Positions 7,687 to 18,800 of a DNA stretch of 64,000 nt are shown in pieces. Origin of the DNA: Deltaproteobacteria bacterium (lineage in GTDB: Bacteria; Desulfobacterota; Desulfobacteria; Desulfobacterales; Desulfobacteraceae); the NCBI GenBank assembly GCA_027858995.1, contig JAQIBP010000039.1, positions 54,060 through 118,059 of the forward strand, read 5' to 3'. The notes beneath the pieces were generated by a model, which was not told the origin of the DNA, did no database searches, and was given only the letters and a program-made list of their open reading frames with translations. Each line of letters starts with the position of its first letter. Position 1 is the stretch's first letter. A program made the translations under genes and the position numbers.

Positions 7687-9912
7687 ATGTCTAACTTGTT
7701 ACAAAAAAAATATATGCATATTTTTGTAATATTCACTCTCTTTTATATTCTTATTTTTCCCAACAGGTTTGCAGCAGCAAGCTATCTACCTGAAAATCCA
7801 GAAGAGATCTCCTGGCATATTTCTGCAATGACAGTGACGTTTGATCAAAAAAGGGACCTCTATATTGCTGAAGACAATGTAGTTATCACAGGGGGTAAGA
7901 CCCGGCTTGAAGCTGACTATGTTGAATTTTCAAATAAAACTAAGGATGCTTTTGCCCGGGGAAATGTTCTTTTGATCTCAAGAGAAGATTCTATTTCATG
8001 TAATGCCATGACTTTAAATCTTATAACTAAAAAAGGCTTTATAGATAAAGGTACTATTTTTATCCAGAAAAATAATTTTTATATTAGTGGTGAAAATATC
8101 CAGAAAACCGGGGAATCAACTTATAGCGCAAAAAAAGGTTCTATTACATCATGTGAAGGAGAAATTCCTGACTGGAAAATCACAGGGAACAATATCAAGG
8201 TCACTATTGAAGGCTATGGCACTGCAACAAATACTGTTTTCTGGGCAAAAAAACTTCCTGTGATCTACAGTCCTTATCTTAAGTTTCCTGTTAAAAGAAA
8301 ACGCCAGACAGGTTTTCTTCTCCCCAAAGTTACATCATCGGACAGAAGAGGCTTTGAACTCGAACAACCTCTTTTTCTATCCATATCAAAAAATTCCGAT
8401 GCAACTGTTTACGCAGACTATATGTCGGATCGGGGAGTAAAACTTGGAACAGAATTTCGATATATTCTGGATAAAAAGACAAAAGGCTCCATGAATTTTG
8501 ATTTTCTTGATGATGAGAAAATAGATGATGGAACCAATGCAACAGAAGACTATAGCTTTTCTTCTACCCCCCAGAGGACAAACGAAGATCGATTCTGGTT
8601 CAGAATGAAACATGATCAAGATCTTCCTGATGGATTTACTGCTAAACTTGATATTGATGTAGTAAGTGATGAAGACTATCTCCATGAATTTCAAGATGGC
8701 TTTACAGGATACAGACAAACCAAGAAATATTTTGAAAAAGAGTTTGGCAGAAGTTTGGATGAATATGATGACTACACCAGGCAAAACAAGCTCAATATTA
8801 ACAAAGTATGGTCGAATTACGCATTTAATATTGATGCAATATGGTATGATAATGTTCGCGCCCGACGCCAAAACACAGAAGACACAACTTTACAGACACT
8901 TCCGGCTATAATGTTTAATGCTTCCAGACAACAGGTCAGTAATTCGAAATTATTTTATACTCTTAACAACGGATATCGATCTTTTTACAGACAGGATACA
9001 ACTGATACACTTGTAAAAGGTCAGCGTGCAAATATATATCCCAAGATATATCTACCCATGAAACTTGGCAGAGCTTTTCATTTTGAGCCCTCACTGGGTA
9101 TCAGAGAGACTATCTGGCATACCAATGATTTTACTGATATTTATGGAAATTCAGACTCGCTGAGAACAAGACACATGTATGACATTGGAGCCACTTTATC
9201 CACAAAGCTCAATAAAATATTTAATGTGCAAAATAATTTTGTTGATAAAATCCTGCATGAGCTTATACCTAAACTCGAATATGCATATACCCCGCATGTT
9301 ACTCAAGATGATCTGCCTTTCTTTGATGACTTTGACAGAATAGAAGAACAAAACCTGATTACCTGGTCTTTGACCAATAATTTTATTTCAAGATCGGTAA
9401 GCATGACCCCTGAAGGAGAGGAGAAATTTCAATACCGGGATTTTGCCTATGTAAAAATTTATCAGGATTATGATATCAACAAAGAGAAGGACAATGAACC
9501 AAGACCATTTTCAGATATTTCGCTTGAACTGGAATTTAATCCATATAAATTTATTACCCTTTATATGGATCTTGACTGGTCTCCCTATGATGACCGTATT
9601 AACCTATTTAACATAAGCAACACCCTAAAAGACAGACGAGGGGACGCTTTAACAACTGAATACCGATTTGAACACGATCAATCAGAAAGCATATATGCAA
9701 AAATTGCTGTCAACCTGACTCATGGATTAAACAGCTATTATTCCATTGAACAAAACCTTATGGAAGAAGAGTCTATTGAAACCAAAGCAGGGCTTTCTTT
9801 AAAAAGACCATGCTGGATATTTGATTTTTATTTTTCTCAATCATCTAATGAGAATAGTGTGGCCTTTATGATAACTCTTAATGGAATTGGAGGATTTGGT
9901 ACAAATGATTGA
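7687..9912 (+). CDS. lptD: LPS-assembly protein LptD
   Basis: 741 aa; signal peptide, OstA-like N-domain, beta-barrel; 'AKKLPVIYSPYLKFPVKRKRQTGFLLPKV' is characteristic. Confidence 0.9.
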   Translation: MSNLLQKKYMHIFVIFTLFYILIFPNRFAAASYLPENPEEISWHISAMTVTFDQKRDLYIAEDNVVITGGKTRLEADYVEFSNKTKDAFARGNVLLISREDSISCNAMTLNLITKKGFIDKGTIFIQKNNFYISGENIQKTGESTYSAKKGSITSCEGEIPDWKITGNNIKVTIEGYGTATNTVFWAKKLPVIYSPYLKFPVKRKRQTGFLLPKVTSSDRRGFELEQPLFLSISKNSDATVYADYMSDRGVKLGTEFRYILDKKTKGSMNFDFLDDEKIDDGTNATEDYSFSSTPQRTNEDRFWFRMKHDQDLPDGFTAKLDIDVVSDEDYLHEFQDGFTGYRQTKKYFEKEFGRSLDEYDDYTRQNKLNINKVWSNYAFNIDAIWYDNVRARRQNTEDTTLQTLPAIMFNASRQQVSNSKLFYTLNNGYRSFYRQDTTDTLVKGQRANIYPKIYLPMKLGRAFHFEPSLGIRETIWHTNDFTDIYGNSDSLRTRHMYDIGATLSTKLNKIFNVQNNFVDKILHELIPKLEYAYTPHVTQDDLPFFDDFDRIEEQNLITWSLTNNFISRSVSMTPEGEEKFQYRDFAYVKIYQDYDINKEKDNEPRPFSDISLELEFNPYKFITLYMDLDWSPYDDRINLFNISNTLKDRRGDALTTEYRFEHDQSESIYAKIAVNLTHGLNSYYSIEQNLMEEESIETKAGLSLKRPCWIFDFYFSQSSNENSVAFMITLNGIGGFGTND

Positions 9913-10429
9913 AAAACTAAACTGGTTTGCTCTCTTAACAAAAAGCAATTTCGAGCAGACAGTTTTCAATAATATTGTAAAAAAAAAGATAGAAGCATTT
10001 CTACCCAAAATCAAAAAGAAAAGCAGGCGTAAAGACAGAAATCTCATGATAGAAGTTCCGCTTTTCCCAGGGTATATTTTTGTGCAGTCAACCTTTAACA
10101 ATGCTGATCAGCTCAACATTTTAAAAACTGTTGGGGCTGTGAAACTTCTTGGGAACAAGTATGACCCGGTACCTGTGCCTTCATCTCAAATAGAGTCCCT
10201 AAGGATTTTAACAAATGCAAATATGGATATTATCACCGGGACAAATATCCGCATAAAGAAAGGAGATCTTGTGATGATCCTCGAAGGCCCCATGGCCGGG
10301 GCAAAAGGTGAGTTCATAAGATATAAAGGACAGGGCAGAGTTATTATAAAAATAGATATTCTCGGACAATATGCCGGAGTTGAAGTTTCAGAAGATAACG
10401 TTGAAATACTTTCTGACCTGCAACTATAA
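9905..10429 (+). CDS. NusG-family specialised antitermination factor (RfaH/UpxY-like)
   Basis: 'NWFALLTKSNFEQTVFNNI', 'PLFPGYIFVQ', KOW-like 'KKGDLVMILEGPMAGAKGEFI'; start at 9905 overlaps lptD stop. Confidence 0.85.
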   Translation: MIEKLNWFALLTKSNFEQTVFNNIVKKKIEAFLPKIKKKSRRKDRNLMIEVPLFPGYIFVQSTFNNADQLNILKTVGAVKLLGNKYDPVPVPSSQIESLRILTNANMDIITGTNIRIKKGDLVMILEGPMAGAKGEFIRYKGQGRVIIKIDILGQYAGVEVSEDNVEILSDLQL

Positions 10430-10486
10430 ATTTTGATTTTCTGTTTTCAATTATTGAAAGTTTTGATTTTTCAAAACTAGTTTAAA

Positions 10487-10533
10487 GCATTCATTAATAA
10501 TTAAGCATTAATAATTAAGCATTAATAATTTAA
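10487..10533. repeat. Short AT-rich tandem repeat, about 3 copies of gcattaataattaa
   Basis: gcattcattaataattaa-gcattaataattaa-gcattaataatttaa. Confidence 0.8.
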
Positions 10534-10627
10534 AATTATCTCTATAACCCCTTGACTTTTTATTGGATTATAATTAAAACCATCTAAAAAATTAGATTGC
10601 ACAATTTTAAGGATATAAAGAGGAAAT

Positions 10628-10903
10628 ATGAATAAACTTGAACTGATTTCAACACTGAAAGAAAAAGCACACCTGACAAAATCTGAAGCGGCAGAGGTTA
10701 TTAAAATATTTTTTGACTCCCTTTCAGATTCATTTAAAAAAGGTGAAAGAGTAGAAATAAGAGGCTTTTGCAGTTTTCATATCAAAGAATACAAAAGCTA
10801 CACAGGCCGCAATCCCAAAACTGGGCAAAAAGTTACCATTCCTCCCAAACATCTTCCATTTTTTAAATGCGGAAAAGATCTAAAGGAGCGGGTGGACTAT
10901 TAA
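10628..10903 (+). CDS. HU/IHF-family DNA-binding protein
   Basis: 91 aa; 'MNKLELISTLKEKAHLTKSEAAEVI', 'RVEIRGFCSFHIKEYKSYTGRNPKTGQKVTIPPK'. Confidence 0.93.
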   Translation: MNKLELISTLKEKAHLTKSEAAEVIKIFFDSLSDSFKKGERVEIRGFCSFHIKEYKSYTGRNPKTGQKVTIPPKHLPFFKCGKDLKERVDY

Positions 10904-10911
10904 GTTTAACC

Positions 10912-11940
10912 ATGTCTGAATCTGACCAACTGCAATATCAAGCCCGGGCCTTTCTTGAATTAACACATATCATTCAGACACAAAAAATCCCCAATTCCCT
11001 CCTTTTTTATGGAAATGAAGATACAAAAAGAAAAAAGGCGGCATTTTTTTTTGCAAAAGGGTGTAATTGTTTGAACAAGAGGGGTATTCCATGCAATAAT
11101 TGCAAATCATGCCGTAAGATAGATGGGGAAACCCACCCTGATATCTTAACCATTAATCTTGAAAAAGAGAAAAAAACAGTTTCTATATCCCAGATCCGAA
11201 AAATGGGATTAGCAATTGCATCCAAGCCCAATGAGGCAAGGTTCAGAATGGTGTTGATTTTAAATGCGGACAAAATGAATCCCCAGGCCCAGAATGCGTT
11301 GTTAAAAATGCTTGAAGAGCCGCCTGGAAAAACATTCTTTATACTCATTGCCCAAAAAACAGGTCCTCTTTTGCCAACAATTATTTCAAGATGCTTTAAA
11401 ATCAGGTTTGAACCATCATCCTGCAAAGATATTGAACAAAATTTGATAAATGAATTCAATATTGACAGGCAGATGGCTCATATTGCCTCCAGGACTGCTG
11501 ATTCCGACCTGAAAAAAGCAATTATGTACTTAAATTTAAATATCGATAATACACCAGGTGATATTGACTGGATTCAAAAAAGGAAATATCTGCTTGAAAC
11601 CCTTGCAAGTATAATTTTGACAGACACAAGCAATTGCATATCAAAGGGTTTGATGCTTTCACAAAAAATATGCCTTGATCCAGGCCTGTTTGATAACACC
11701 ATTGCTATTATGAAAACTTTTTTCCGGGATTTAATGATTTTCAAATATAATGGAGAAAAAGTAGTTAATCTTGATTTTTCTGATACTTTTAAAGATATTA
11801 ATCTCAAGATAAAATCAAATATTTTTATTGAGTGGCTTGAGAATCTTTTTGAAACACAAAAAAGGATAGCAGCAAACAGTTCACCACGATTAGTATTAGA
11901 TGGATTTTTCCTTAAAATTGCCTTGAGCAAAAGGAGTTGA
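10912..11940 (+). CDS. holB: DNA polymerase III delta-prime subunit-like ATPase
   Basis: 'NSLLFYGNED', Cys cluster 'CNCLNKRGIPCNNCKSC', 'NAQNALLKMLEEPPGKTFFILI', 'LLPTIISRC'; ATG chosen at 10912. Confidence 0.87.
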   Translation: MSESDQLQYQARAFLELTHIIQTQKIPNSLLFYGNEDTKRKKAAFFFAKGCNCLNKRGIPCNNCKSCRKIDGETHPDILTINLEKEKKTVSISQIRKMGLAIASKPNEARFRMVLILNADKMNPQAQNALLKMLEEPPGKTFFILIAQKTGPLLPTIISRCFKIRFEPSSCKDIEQNLINEFNIDRQMAHIASRTADSDLKKAIMYLNLNIDNTPGDIDWIQKRKYLLETLASIILTDTSNCISKGLMLSQKICLDPGLFDNTIAIMKTFFRDLMIFKYNGEKVVNLDFSDTFKDINLKIKSNIFIEWLENLFETQKRIAANSSPRLVLDGFFLKIALSKRS

Positions 11941-11943
11941 TTA

Positions 11944-12756
11944 ATGATTAAAATTGCCGGTGTAAAGTTTAAGAAAGCAGGCAAAATATATGATTTTAAA
12001 AGTGATGCTTTTGTCTTAAAAGAAGGTGATACTGTAATCGTAGAGACTGAACAGGGACTTGGATTTGGTAAAATAGCCACACCTCCTGTTGAAATAGAAA
12101 AAAACGAGAAAAAATTTAAACAGATTGTCAGAATTGCCACAAAAGAAGATTTTTTAAAAAGAGAAGAAATTAAAAAACTTGAAAAATCTGCCCATGTTTT
12201 TTGTATCCAGTGCATTAATGATTTAAATCTTCTCATGAACCTGTTCAGTGTTGAGTGTACTTTTGATCAAAATAAAATGACTTTTTTTTATACTGCTGAC
12301 GGCAGAATTGATTTCAGAGAGTTGATAAAACTTCTTGTAAAAGAGTTCAATATAAGAATTGAAATGCGCCAGGTGGGAATACGCAATCTGTCAAAACATT
12401 ACGGTGGTGTCGGGAAATGCGGAAGAGAGCTTTGCTGCTCCTCTTTTATGCACACTTTTGAACCGGTTTCCATTAAAATGGCAAAAGAGCAGGGATTGTC
12501 TTTAAACCCCACAAAAATTTCCGGAGTATGCGGCAGATTAATGTGCTGCCTGACCTTTGAGAACAAGACCTATAAAAGCCTTAAGCGTTCAATGCCCAAA
12601 CTTGGAAAGACAATTACAACTAAAGAAGGCAAAGGAAGAGTTATAAGACAAAATGTGTTAAAAGAGAGTGTTACTATCCGTTTAGATGACGATACTGAAG
12701 TGGAAACAGCTATAAAGGACTTAACACAAAAAAAGAAGAGTGTTGAGGAAACATGA
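11944..12756 (+). CDS. PSP1 domain protein (YaaT/RicT-like)
   Basis: 'VGKCGRELCCSSFM', 'KISGVCGRLMCCLTFENKTYK'. Confidence 0.9.
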   Translation: MIKIAGVKFKKAGKIYDFKSDAFVLKEGDTVIVETEQGLGFGKIATPPVEIEKNEKKFKQIVRIATKEDFLKREEIKKLEKSAHVFCIQCINDLNLLMNLFSVECTFDQNKMTFFYTADGRIDFRELIKLLVKEFNIRIEMRQVGIRNLSKHYGGVGKCGRELCCSSFMHTFEPVSIKMAKEQGLSLNPTKISGVCGRLMCCLTFENKTYKSLKRSMPKLGKTITTKEGKGRVIRQNVLKESVTIRLDDDTEVETAIKDLTQKKKSVEET

Positions 12757-14321
12757 AAGATATAAAATTCAACAAACAATTTTTTTCAACTCCCATATAT
12801 TATGTCAATGCAAAACCGCATCTTGGTCATGCATACACTTCCATAGCAGCTGATGTTGCAATCAGATTCAAGCAGATGGAAGGCTGTGAAACATTTTTAT
12901 TGACCGGAACTGATGAACATGGAGATAAAATTGTTCAGGCAGCAGAGAATCAGAAAACCACTCCGGAAAAATATGCCAAAAGAGTCAGCAAACTTTTTCA
13001 GGATATCCTGCCTTCTTTAAATGTTGAAAACAACTATTTTATAAGAACAACCGATCCAGCGCATATTAAAGTTGTCCAGAAAATTCTTTTAAAAATTTAT
13101 AATGACGAAGATATATATTTTTCAAGTTATGAAGGTCTATACTGTTTCGGGTGTGAACGTTTTTATCAGGAAAGAGAACTTCAGGATGGTAAATGCCCTG
13201 ATCATGGAACCACACCAGAAATTATAAAAGAATCCAACTATTTTTTCAAAATGAGCAAATATCAGGAGTGGCTCATAAACCATATTAAAACAAACCCGAA
13301 TTTTATCCGGCCTGAACAGTATAAAAACGAAATTTTATCTTTTTTAAAAGAGCCTCTGGAAGATCTTTGTATTTCCAGACCGAAAACCAGACTGACCTGG
13401 GGGATCACCCTGCCCTTTGATGAGAAGTTTGTCACCTATGTCTGGTTTGATGCCCTTGTGAATTATATTTCAGCCCTTGGATATCCTGATGGAGAACTTT
13501 TCAGACAATTCTGGCCGGGTGCCCGTCATTTTGTGGCAAAAGATATCATTAAACCACATGGAATTTACTGGCCTATTATGCTCAAGGCTGCTGGTATTGA
13601 AATTTATCAAGGTTTGAATGTACACGGATTCTGGAATGTTAAAGGCAGCAAAATGTCTAAAAGCATCGGCAATGTAACAAACCCTTTAGAGGTAATAGAT
13701 GCATACGGGCTTGATCAATTTAGATATTTTCTCATGAGAGAAATGGTTTTCGGGCTGGATGCCAATTTCACACAGAAAAGTATTGTATCAAGGATAAACT
13801 CGGATCTTGCCAATGACCTTGGAAATCTTTTTTCAAGAGTTCTCTCCATGAACCACAAATATTTTCAAGGTAAGGTTAAAGGAACAGATCCCAGGATTGA
13901 AAAAGAAAAATCTCTTTCACTGGCTTTGGAGGCAGAATCAGCAATAGATGGATTTCAAAAAGCCATGTCAATTTGTGCCTTTAGCAAAGGTCTTGAAGCA
14001 GTATGGCAGTTTATAAGTAAAATGAACAAATACATTGATACAAATGCACCCTGGACTCTTGCCAAGGATGAAGCCAATATTGATGAACTTGGAACCATAC
14101 TCTATAATCTAATGGAAGGTTTGAGAGTTGTCACATGCCTGATTTACCCCATCATACCTCAAACATCTTTAAAAATGCAAAAAATGCTCTGCATACAAAG
14201 AGATGGAAAGCAAGTTTACACTCTGGAAGAGATACGTTTGTGGGGACAAATCAAAGAAGAGACTATAATCGCAAAACCTGGAATTTTATTTCCGCGAATT
14301 GATACAGGTAAAAAAGAGTAA
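12753..14321 (+). CDS. metG: Methionyl-tRNA synthetase
   Basis: 522 aa; 'FFSTPIYYVNAKPHLGHAYTS', 'GSKMSKSIGN'; ATGA overlap with PSP1 gene. Confidence 0.95.
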   Translation: MKDIKFNKQFFSTPIYYVNAKPHLGHAYTSIAADVAIRFKQMEGCETFLLTGTDEHGDKIVQAAENQKTTPEKYAKRVSKLFQDILPSLNVENNYFIRTTDPAHIKVVQKILLKIYNDEDIYFSSYEGLYCFGCERFYQERELQDGKCPDHGTTPEIIKESNYFFKMSKYQEWLINHIKTNPNFIRPEQYKNEILSFLKEPLEDLCISRPKTRLTWGITLPFDEKFVTYVWFDALVNYISALGYPDGELFRQFWPGARHFVAKDIIKPHGIYWPIMLKAAGIEIYQGLNVHGFWNVKGSKMSKSIGNVTNPLEVIDAYGLDQFRYFLMREMVFGLDANFTQKSIVSRINSDLANDLGNLFSRVLSMNHKYFQGKVKGTDPRIEKEKSLSLALEAESAIDGFQKAMSICAFSKGLEAVWQFISKMNKYIDTNAPWTLAKDEANIDELGTILYNLMEGLRVVTCLIYPIIPQTSLKMQKMLCIQRDGKQVYTLEEIRLWGQIKEETIIAKPGILFPRIDTGKKE

Positions 14322-15681
14322 TTCAGGAATTGATTTGGACAGATATAAACAAAAAAATTCCTGGCGGGGTTTCCAGTCTGACTATATTGTTAAAAAAAAG
14401 AAAAAAAATCTTTTTTTTAATGCCATAAAAACAGCAGCAGGATTATCGATCCTCCTTATTTTATCTGCAGCTGTTTTAGTTATTAAACCCCTGCTGTTTG
14501 ACAACAGTGATAGTGCACAAAAGAGTGTTGCCACGGCAAGTGTTCCAGAAAATGCAATTAAAAAATCAATCTTTATATCAAAAAAACAGTTAAACAATAT
14601 AATCAGCAAAACAAATTTTATTGGAACTGATAAAAATATCTTTTTTGTGGACACGCCTGAAGAAAGCTATAAAATCACAACAAGTATTGACGTTGATCTT
14701 CAAGGATTTTTATTGTCAAAACTAGCAAGGCTCAAAACCCTTACAAGGGGAAAACCACAAAGAATTGCCATTGTAGTCATGGAAGCTGATACCGGAAAAA
14801 TCATTGTATTGACAGGTTTTGATCTTGCAGATCCTGATGCCAACCCCTGTCTTGATTCTGACTATCCTGCTGCCAGTATTTTTAAAATTATAACTGCCTC
14901 AGCTGCTGTTGAAAGCCTGCATTACAATACTGGAACACAATTATATTTTAACGGCAATAAATACACTCTTTATAAGCGGCAGTTAAAGGATGTTAAAAAC
15001 AAATATACCTATACAATCTCATTTTCCAGAGCTTTTGCAGAATCTGTAAACCCTGTTTTCGGCAAAATCGGAAAAAACTACCTTGGCAAAGAAAAACTTG
15101 ACTCCTTTGCCACTGCTTTTGGATTTAACAAAGCAGTTGATTTTGAACTCCCCTTTAATTCAGGTAATTTTAAAACAAATAAAAAAGAGTATCATCTTGC
15201 AGAGCTTGGATGCGGATTTAACAATGACACTACTATTTCACCAATCTTTGGTGCAATGCTTACCTCAGCTATTGTCAATTCAGGCAATATCATGCTGCCA
15301 AGTATTATTGAACATGTCACTGACTCTGACGGCACCATTATTTATAAAAACAAGGAAACAAAGTACTTAACAGCAATAAAACCTGAAACTGCTGCAATAA
15401 TGATAAAACTTATGCAAAGGACTATATCAAAAGGGACAGCAAAAAAATCTTTCAGGGGTGCTTCAAGAGATAAAGTTCTTTCAAAACTGATCATTGGCGG
15501 CAAAACAGGATCATTATATAATAGAGAACATATAGTTAAATACGACTGGTTTACAGGCTTTGCAAAAGATAAAAAAACAAAAAAAACTATTGCTTTATCT
15601 GTTGTCGTGGGTCATAGGAAGTATATAGGCACCAGAGCTACATCCTATGCAAAAATGATTTTAAAGCAGTATTTCAAATAA
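14299..15681 (+). CDS. Penicillin-binding protein, transpeptidase domain
   Basis: N-terminal TM segment, SxxK 'ASIFKIITASAAVES', 'SVNPVFGKIG', 'GGKTGSLYN'; TTG start uncertain. Confidence 0.82.
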   Translation: MIQVKKSNSGIDLDRYKQKNSWRGFQSDYIVKKKKKNLFFNAIKTAAGLSILLILSAAVLVIKPLLFDNSDSAQKSVATASVPENAIKKSIFISKKQLNNIISKTNFIGTDKNIFFVDTPEESYKITTSIDVDLQGFLLSKLARLKTLTRGKPQRIAIVVMEADTGKIIVLTGFDLADPDANPCLDSDYPAASIFKIITASAAVESLHYNTGTQLYFNGNKYTLYKRQLKDVKNKYTYTISFSRAFAESVNPVFGKIGKNYLGKEKLDSFATAFGFNKAVDFELPFNSGNFKTNKKEYHLAELGCGFNNDTTISPIFGAMLTSAIVNSGNIMLPSIIEHVTDSDGTIIYKNKETKYLTAIKPETAAIMIKLMQRTISKGTAKKSFRGASRDKVLSKLIIGGKTGSLYNREHIVKYDWFTGFAKDKKTKKTIALSVVVGHRKYIGTRATSYAKMILKQYFK

Positions 15682-15766
15682 CCGCCATGTGGCGGGTCTG
15701 GTTTTTATTAAGCGGTTTGCCAGACCACAAAGCATGAAAGTCAGCTATTTTTTTTTGGACTTTCAT
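15680..15766 (+). promoter_or_regulatory. Candidate structured leader of the GlmS-like gene
   Basis: Hairpins CCGCC-atgt-GGCGG, GGTCTGG/CCAGACC, ATGAAAGTC/GACTTTCAT; AACCGC can alternatively pair with GCGGTT at 15712-15717. Confidence 0.35.
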
Positions 15767-15804
15767 ATAAATTGATACATTTTTCAAAAACAGTGGAGGC
15801 CTTT

Positions 15805-18800
15805 ATGATTCTGCACAGACAAACTTTTTTTAATTTTATTAAAAAAATATTTGCAACTAAAATTGAATTCGCAAAACCGGTTTCAACAGCAAAAAAAAAC
15901 TCCATTATATTTTTCCCATATCAACCCAATATGGTATCCTGTGGCATATCAGCACTGATTGCATTTAAAGGGAGCAACAGTGAAGCCCATGACTCAGATT
16001 TAAACCAACTCCAGAAAACACTCCTTTTGTTAAAAAAGAGAGGATTGTCCTCAAGTGCACTCTCAGAAAAAGACGATTTTAAAAAGACTTTTCTTGGGGG
16101 TGATAAGCTTTTAAATAAAGTCTTTCAAAACTGCCAGGAGTTAAAGCAGGAAAATAATTTTTGTGACCTCTTTTTCAACCTGGAAAAAAAAGACCAGCTT
16201 TTGTCCATTGCTGATGATATTAAAAAATTTATTAATGAGCAGACATCAAATTTTAAAAAAAATATCTCAAATTTGTCACCTGAAAATATTGAAATCATCT
16301 CAAGTGGCCTTGAAAAATTAGAGGATATTGGCTGGTGTCTTAAAAATGAAATTATAGAGAATATTAAAGCCATTGGTGATCTTGCCATGAACCTTGAAAA
16401 TTCCAACAATATCAGGGGAGCAAAAGTATTTAAAAGATTAAATGCTGTATTAAACAGTCTTGACCGGCTTGAGGTCAGGGGCAGGGATTCTGCCGGGATT
16501 TCTCTTCTTTTCACCTTTACAAAGCAGGAGTTTGAAAATTTCAGAGAGGCTCTAATCAAGGCAGGGCTTTCTGAAAATCTTAAACAGAGAACCAATCATC
16601 TGGTATTAAAAAATAACAGTATTACAATTAATGATACTTTCCCAGGAAACAGTAATCACTATGTAACTATTTGTTTTGCTTATAAATTTTCTGCAGAAAT
16701 CGGTGCTCTTGGCGACAATGTATTATTCTTGAGAAGCCAGATTAGAAATGATCTCATGCTCCAGCTGCTTACCAATTATAATTTCATGGCAAACTCAGTA
16801 TCTGCACATACCAGATGGGCTTCAATCGGGGATATTAATGTTGCCAACTGCCATCCCCAGGATAATACCCCAACGGATAAAGAGATAGGTAAAACAGGGA
16901 TTATACATGTCTGCCTCAATGGTGATATTGATAATTATCTTGAATTAAAAACAGAATATGAAGCACGATATGATAAAATTCATGAAGAAATTAATACAGA
17001 TACCAAACTAATACCCCTCCAGATTGAATATTATCTTAAACATGATTATCCCATAGAAGAGGCGTTCAGACTTGCAGTCAATGACTTTCAGGGTTCCCAT
17101 GCCATCAGCATGCATTCTGATCTGACTCCGGGCAAACTCTTTCTTGCCCAAAAAGGAAGCGGTCAGGCTATTTTTGTGGGACTTGCTCAGGATCACTATA
17201 TTGCTGCTTCTGAACTCTATGGAATTGTGGAAGAGACCCAGGATTATATTAAACTTAATGGGGAGGAGAAAGGACAGATTGTACTTCTTGACCAGAATTC
17301 AAATGGGGGAGTATCTGGAATTAAATCATTCTATTATGACAACACTCCCATCACCATAGAAGAAGATCAGGTTTTGACAAGCCGGATAACATCACGGGAT
17401 ATTGACCGGCAAAATTTCCCCCACTATTTTTTAAAAGAGATTTCAGAATCTCCTGATTCAGTTGAGAAAACCCTGGAAAACAGCTTCAAACAAACAAAAG
17501 ACAATCTCTTTACAACCTCTCTTGATAAGGTAGCAATTCCAAAATCCTTAGAAGATGATTTTAAAAACAATAAAATCAAAAAAGTCTACTATATAGGTCA
17601 AGGTACAGCTGGAATAGCTGCCCAGGGATGTGCTGATCTTCTGAATTTCTATCTTGGTGATACAGATATCGACATAAGAGCCATGAAATCATCAGAACTT
17701 TCAGGATTCAGTATTGCCACGGGGAAAAATGCAAAAAACTCAATGGATAATTCCCTTGTCATAGCCATAAGCCAGTCCGGCACCACAACCGATACCAACA
17801 GAACCGTTGACATGGTTAAAGAGTGCGGGGCAAAAACCCTTGCCATTGTCAACCGAAGAGATTCTGACCTGACTTTTAAAACAGACGGTGTTTTATATAC
17901 AAGTTCGGGCAGGGATATTGAGATGTCTGTGGCATCAACCAAAGCCTTTTATTCACAAATTGCTGCCGGCGCTGTTTTTGGTCTGCATATTGCAAGAATT
18001 ACCAAAGCAAAATCCAATAAATTTATCACAGAACAGATTAATGAAATAATGAGCCTGCCCGATAAAATGCGAACCATTCTTGATATGAAAGATCAGATCA
18101 AAGAGTCTGCTTTTAAACTTGCCGTATCAAAACAATACTGGGCAACCGTGGGTTCAGGCTCAAATAAAACTTCAGCCGATGAAATCAGAATCAAACTCAG
18201 TGAACTTTGTTATAAGACCATTTCATCTGATTTTATTGAAGACAAAAAACATATTGACCTGTCAAGCGAACCCTTGATCATTATCTGCGCTGCCGGAACA
18301 AGAGAGAGCGTTCTTGGAGATATTATAAAAGATACCGCCATATTCCATGCACACAAGGCAAGCCCTGTGGTAATAACAAATATTGGAGAGAACAGATTTG
18401 ATCTCTATGCAAAAGATGTATTTAAAATACCTGAAACAAAGGAGCATTTTGCCCCTGTCTTAAATACCCTTGTTGGACATATCTGGGGATATTATGCAGC
18501 TCTTGCCATTAATGAAGGCTCAAGGTTCATATATAAAGGCAGAGAGCAGGTTCAGGATCTTCTTGATGAATATTCCTCCATGGGACATGATGTTTATGAG
18601 GTCCTCCTGGAAAAAAGATTCAGAGAGACTATTGCACAATTTTCCAATACATTTGCAAACAGACGGCGGCTGGGTGGCTTCCCTTCTGCCATGGGTCTTG
18701 ACAACTCCACCAATATTACCCTGCTCTTAAAATACCTGTCAGGAAGACTGCCGGTTTCAGATTTTGAAATCGACTTTGCAACCAAGGGTACACCATCAAA

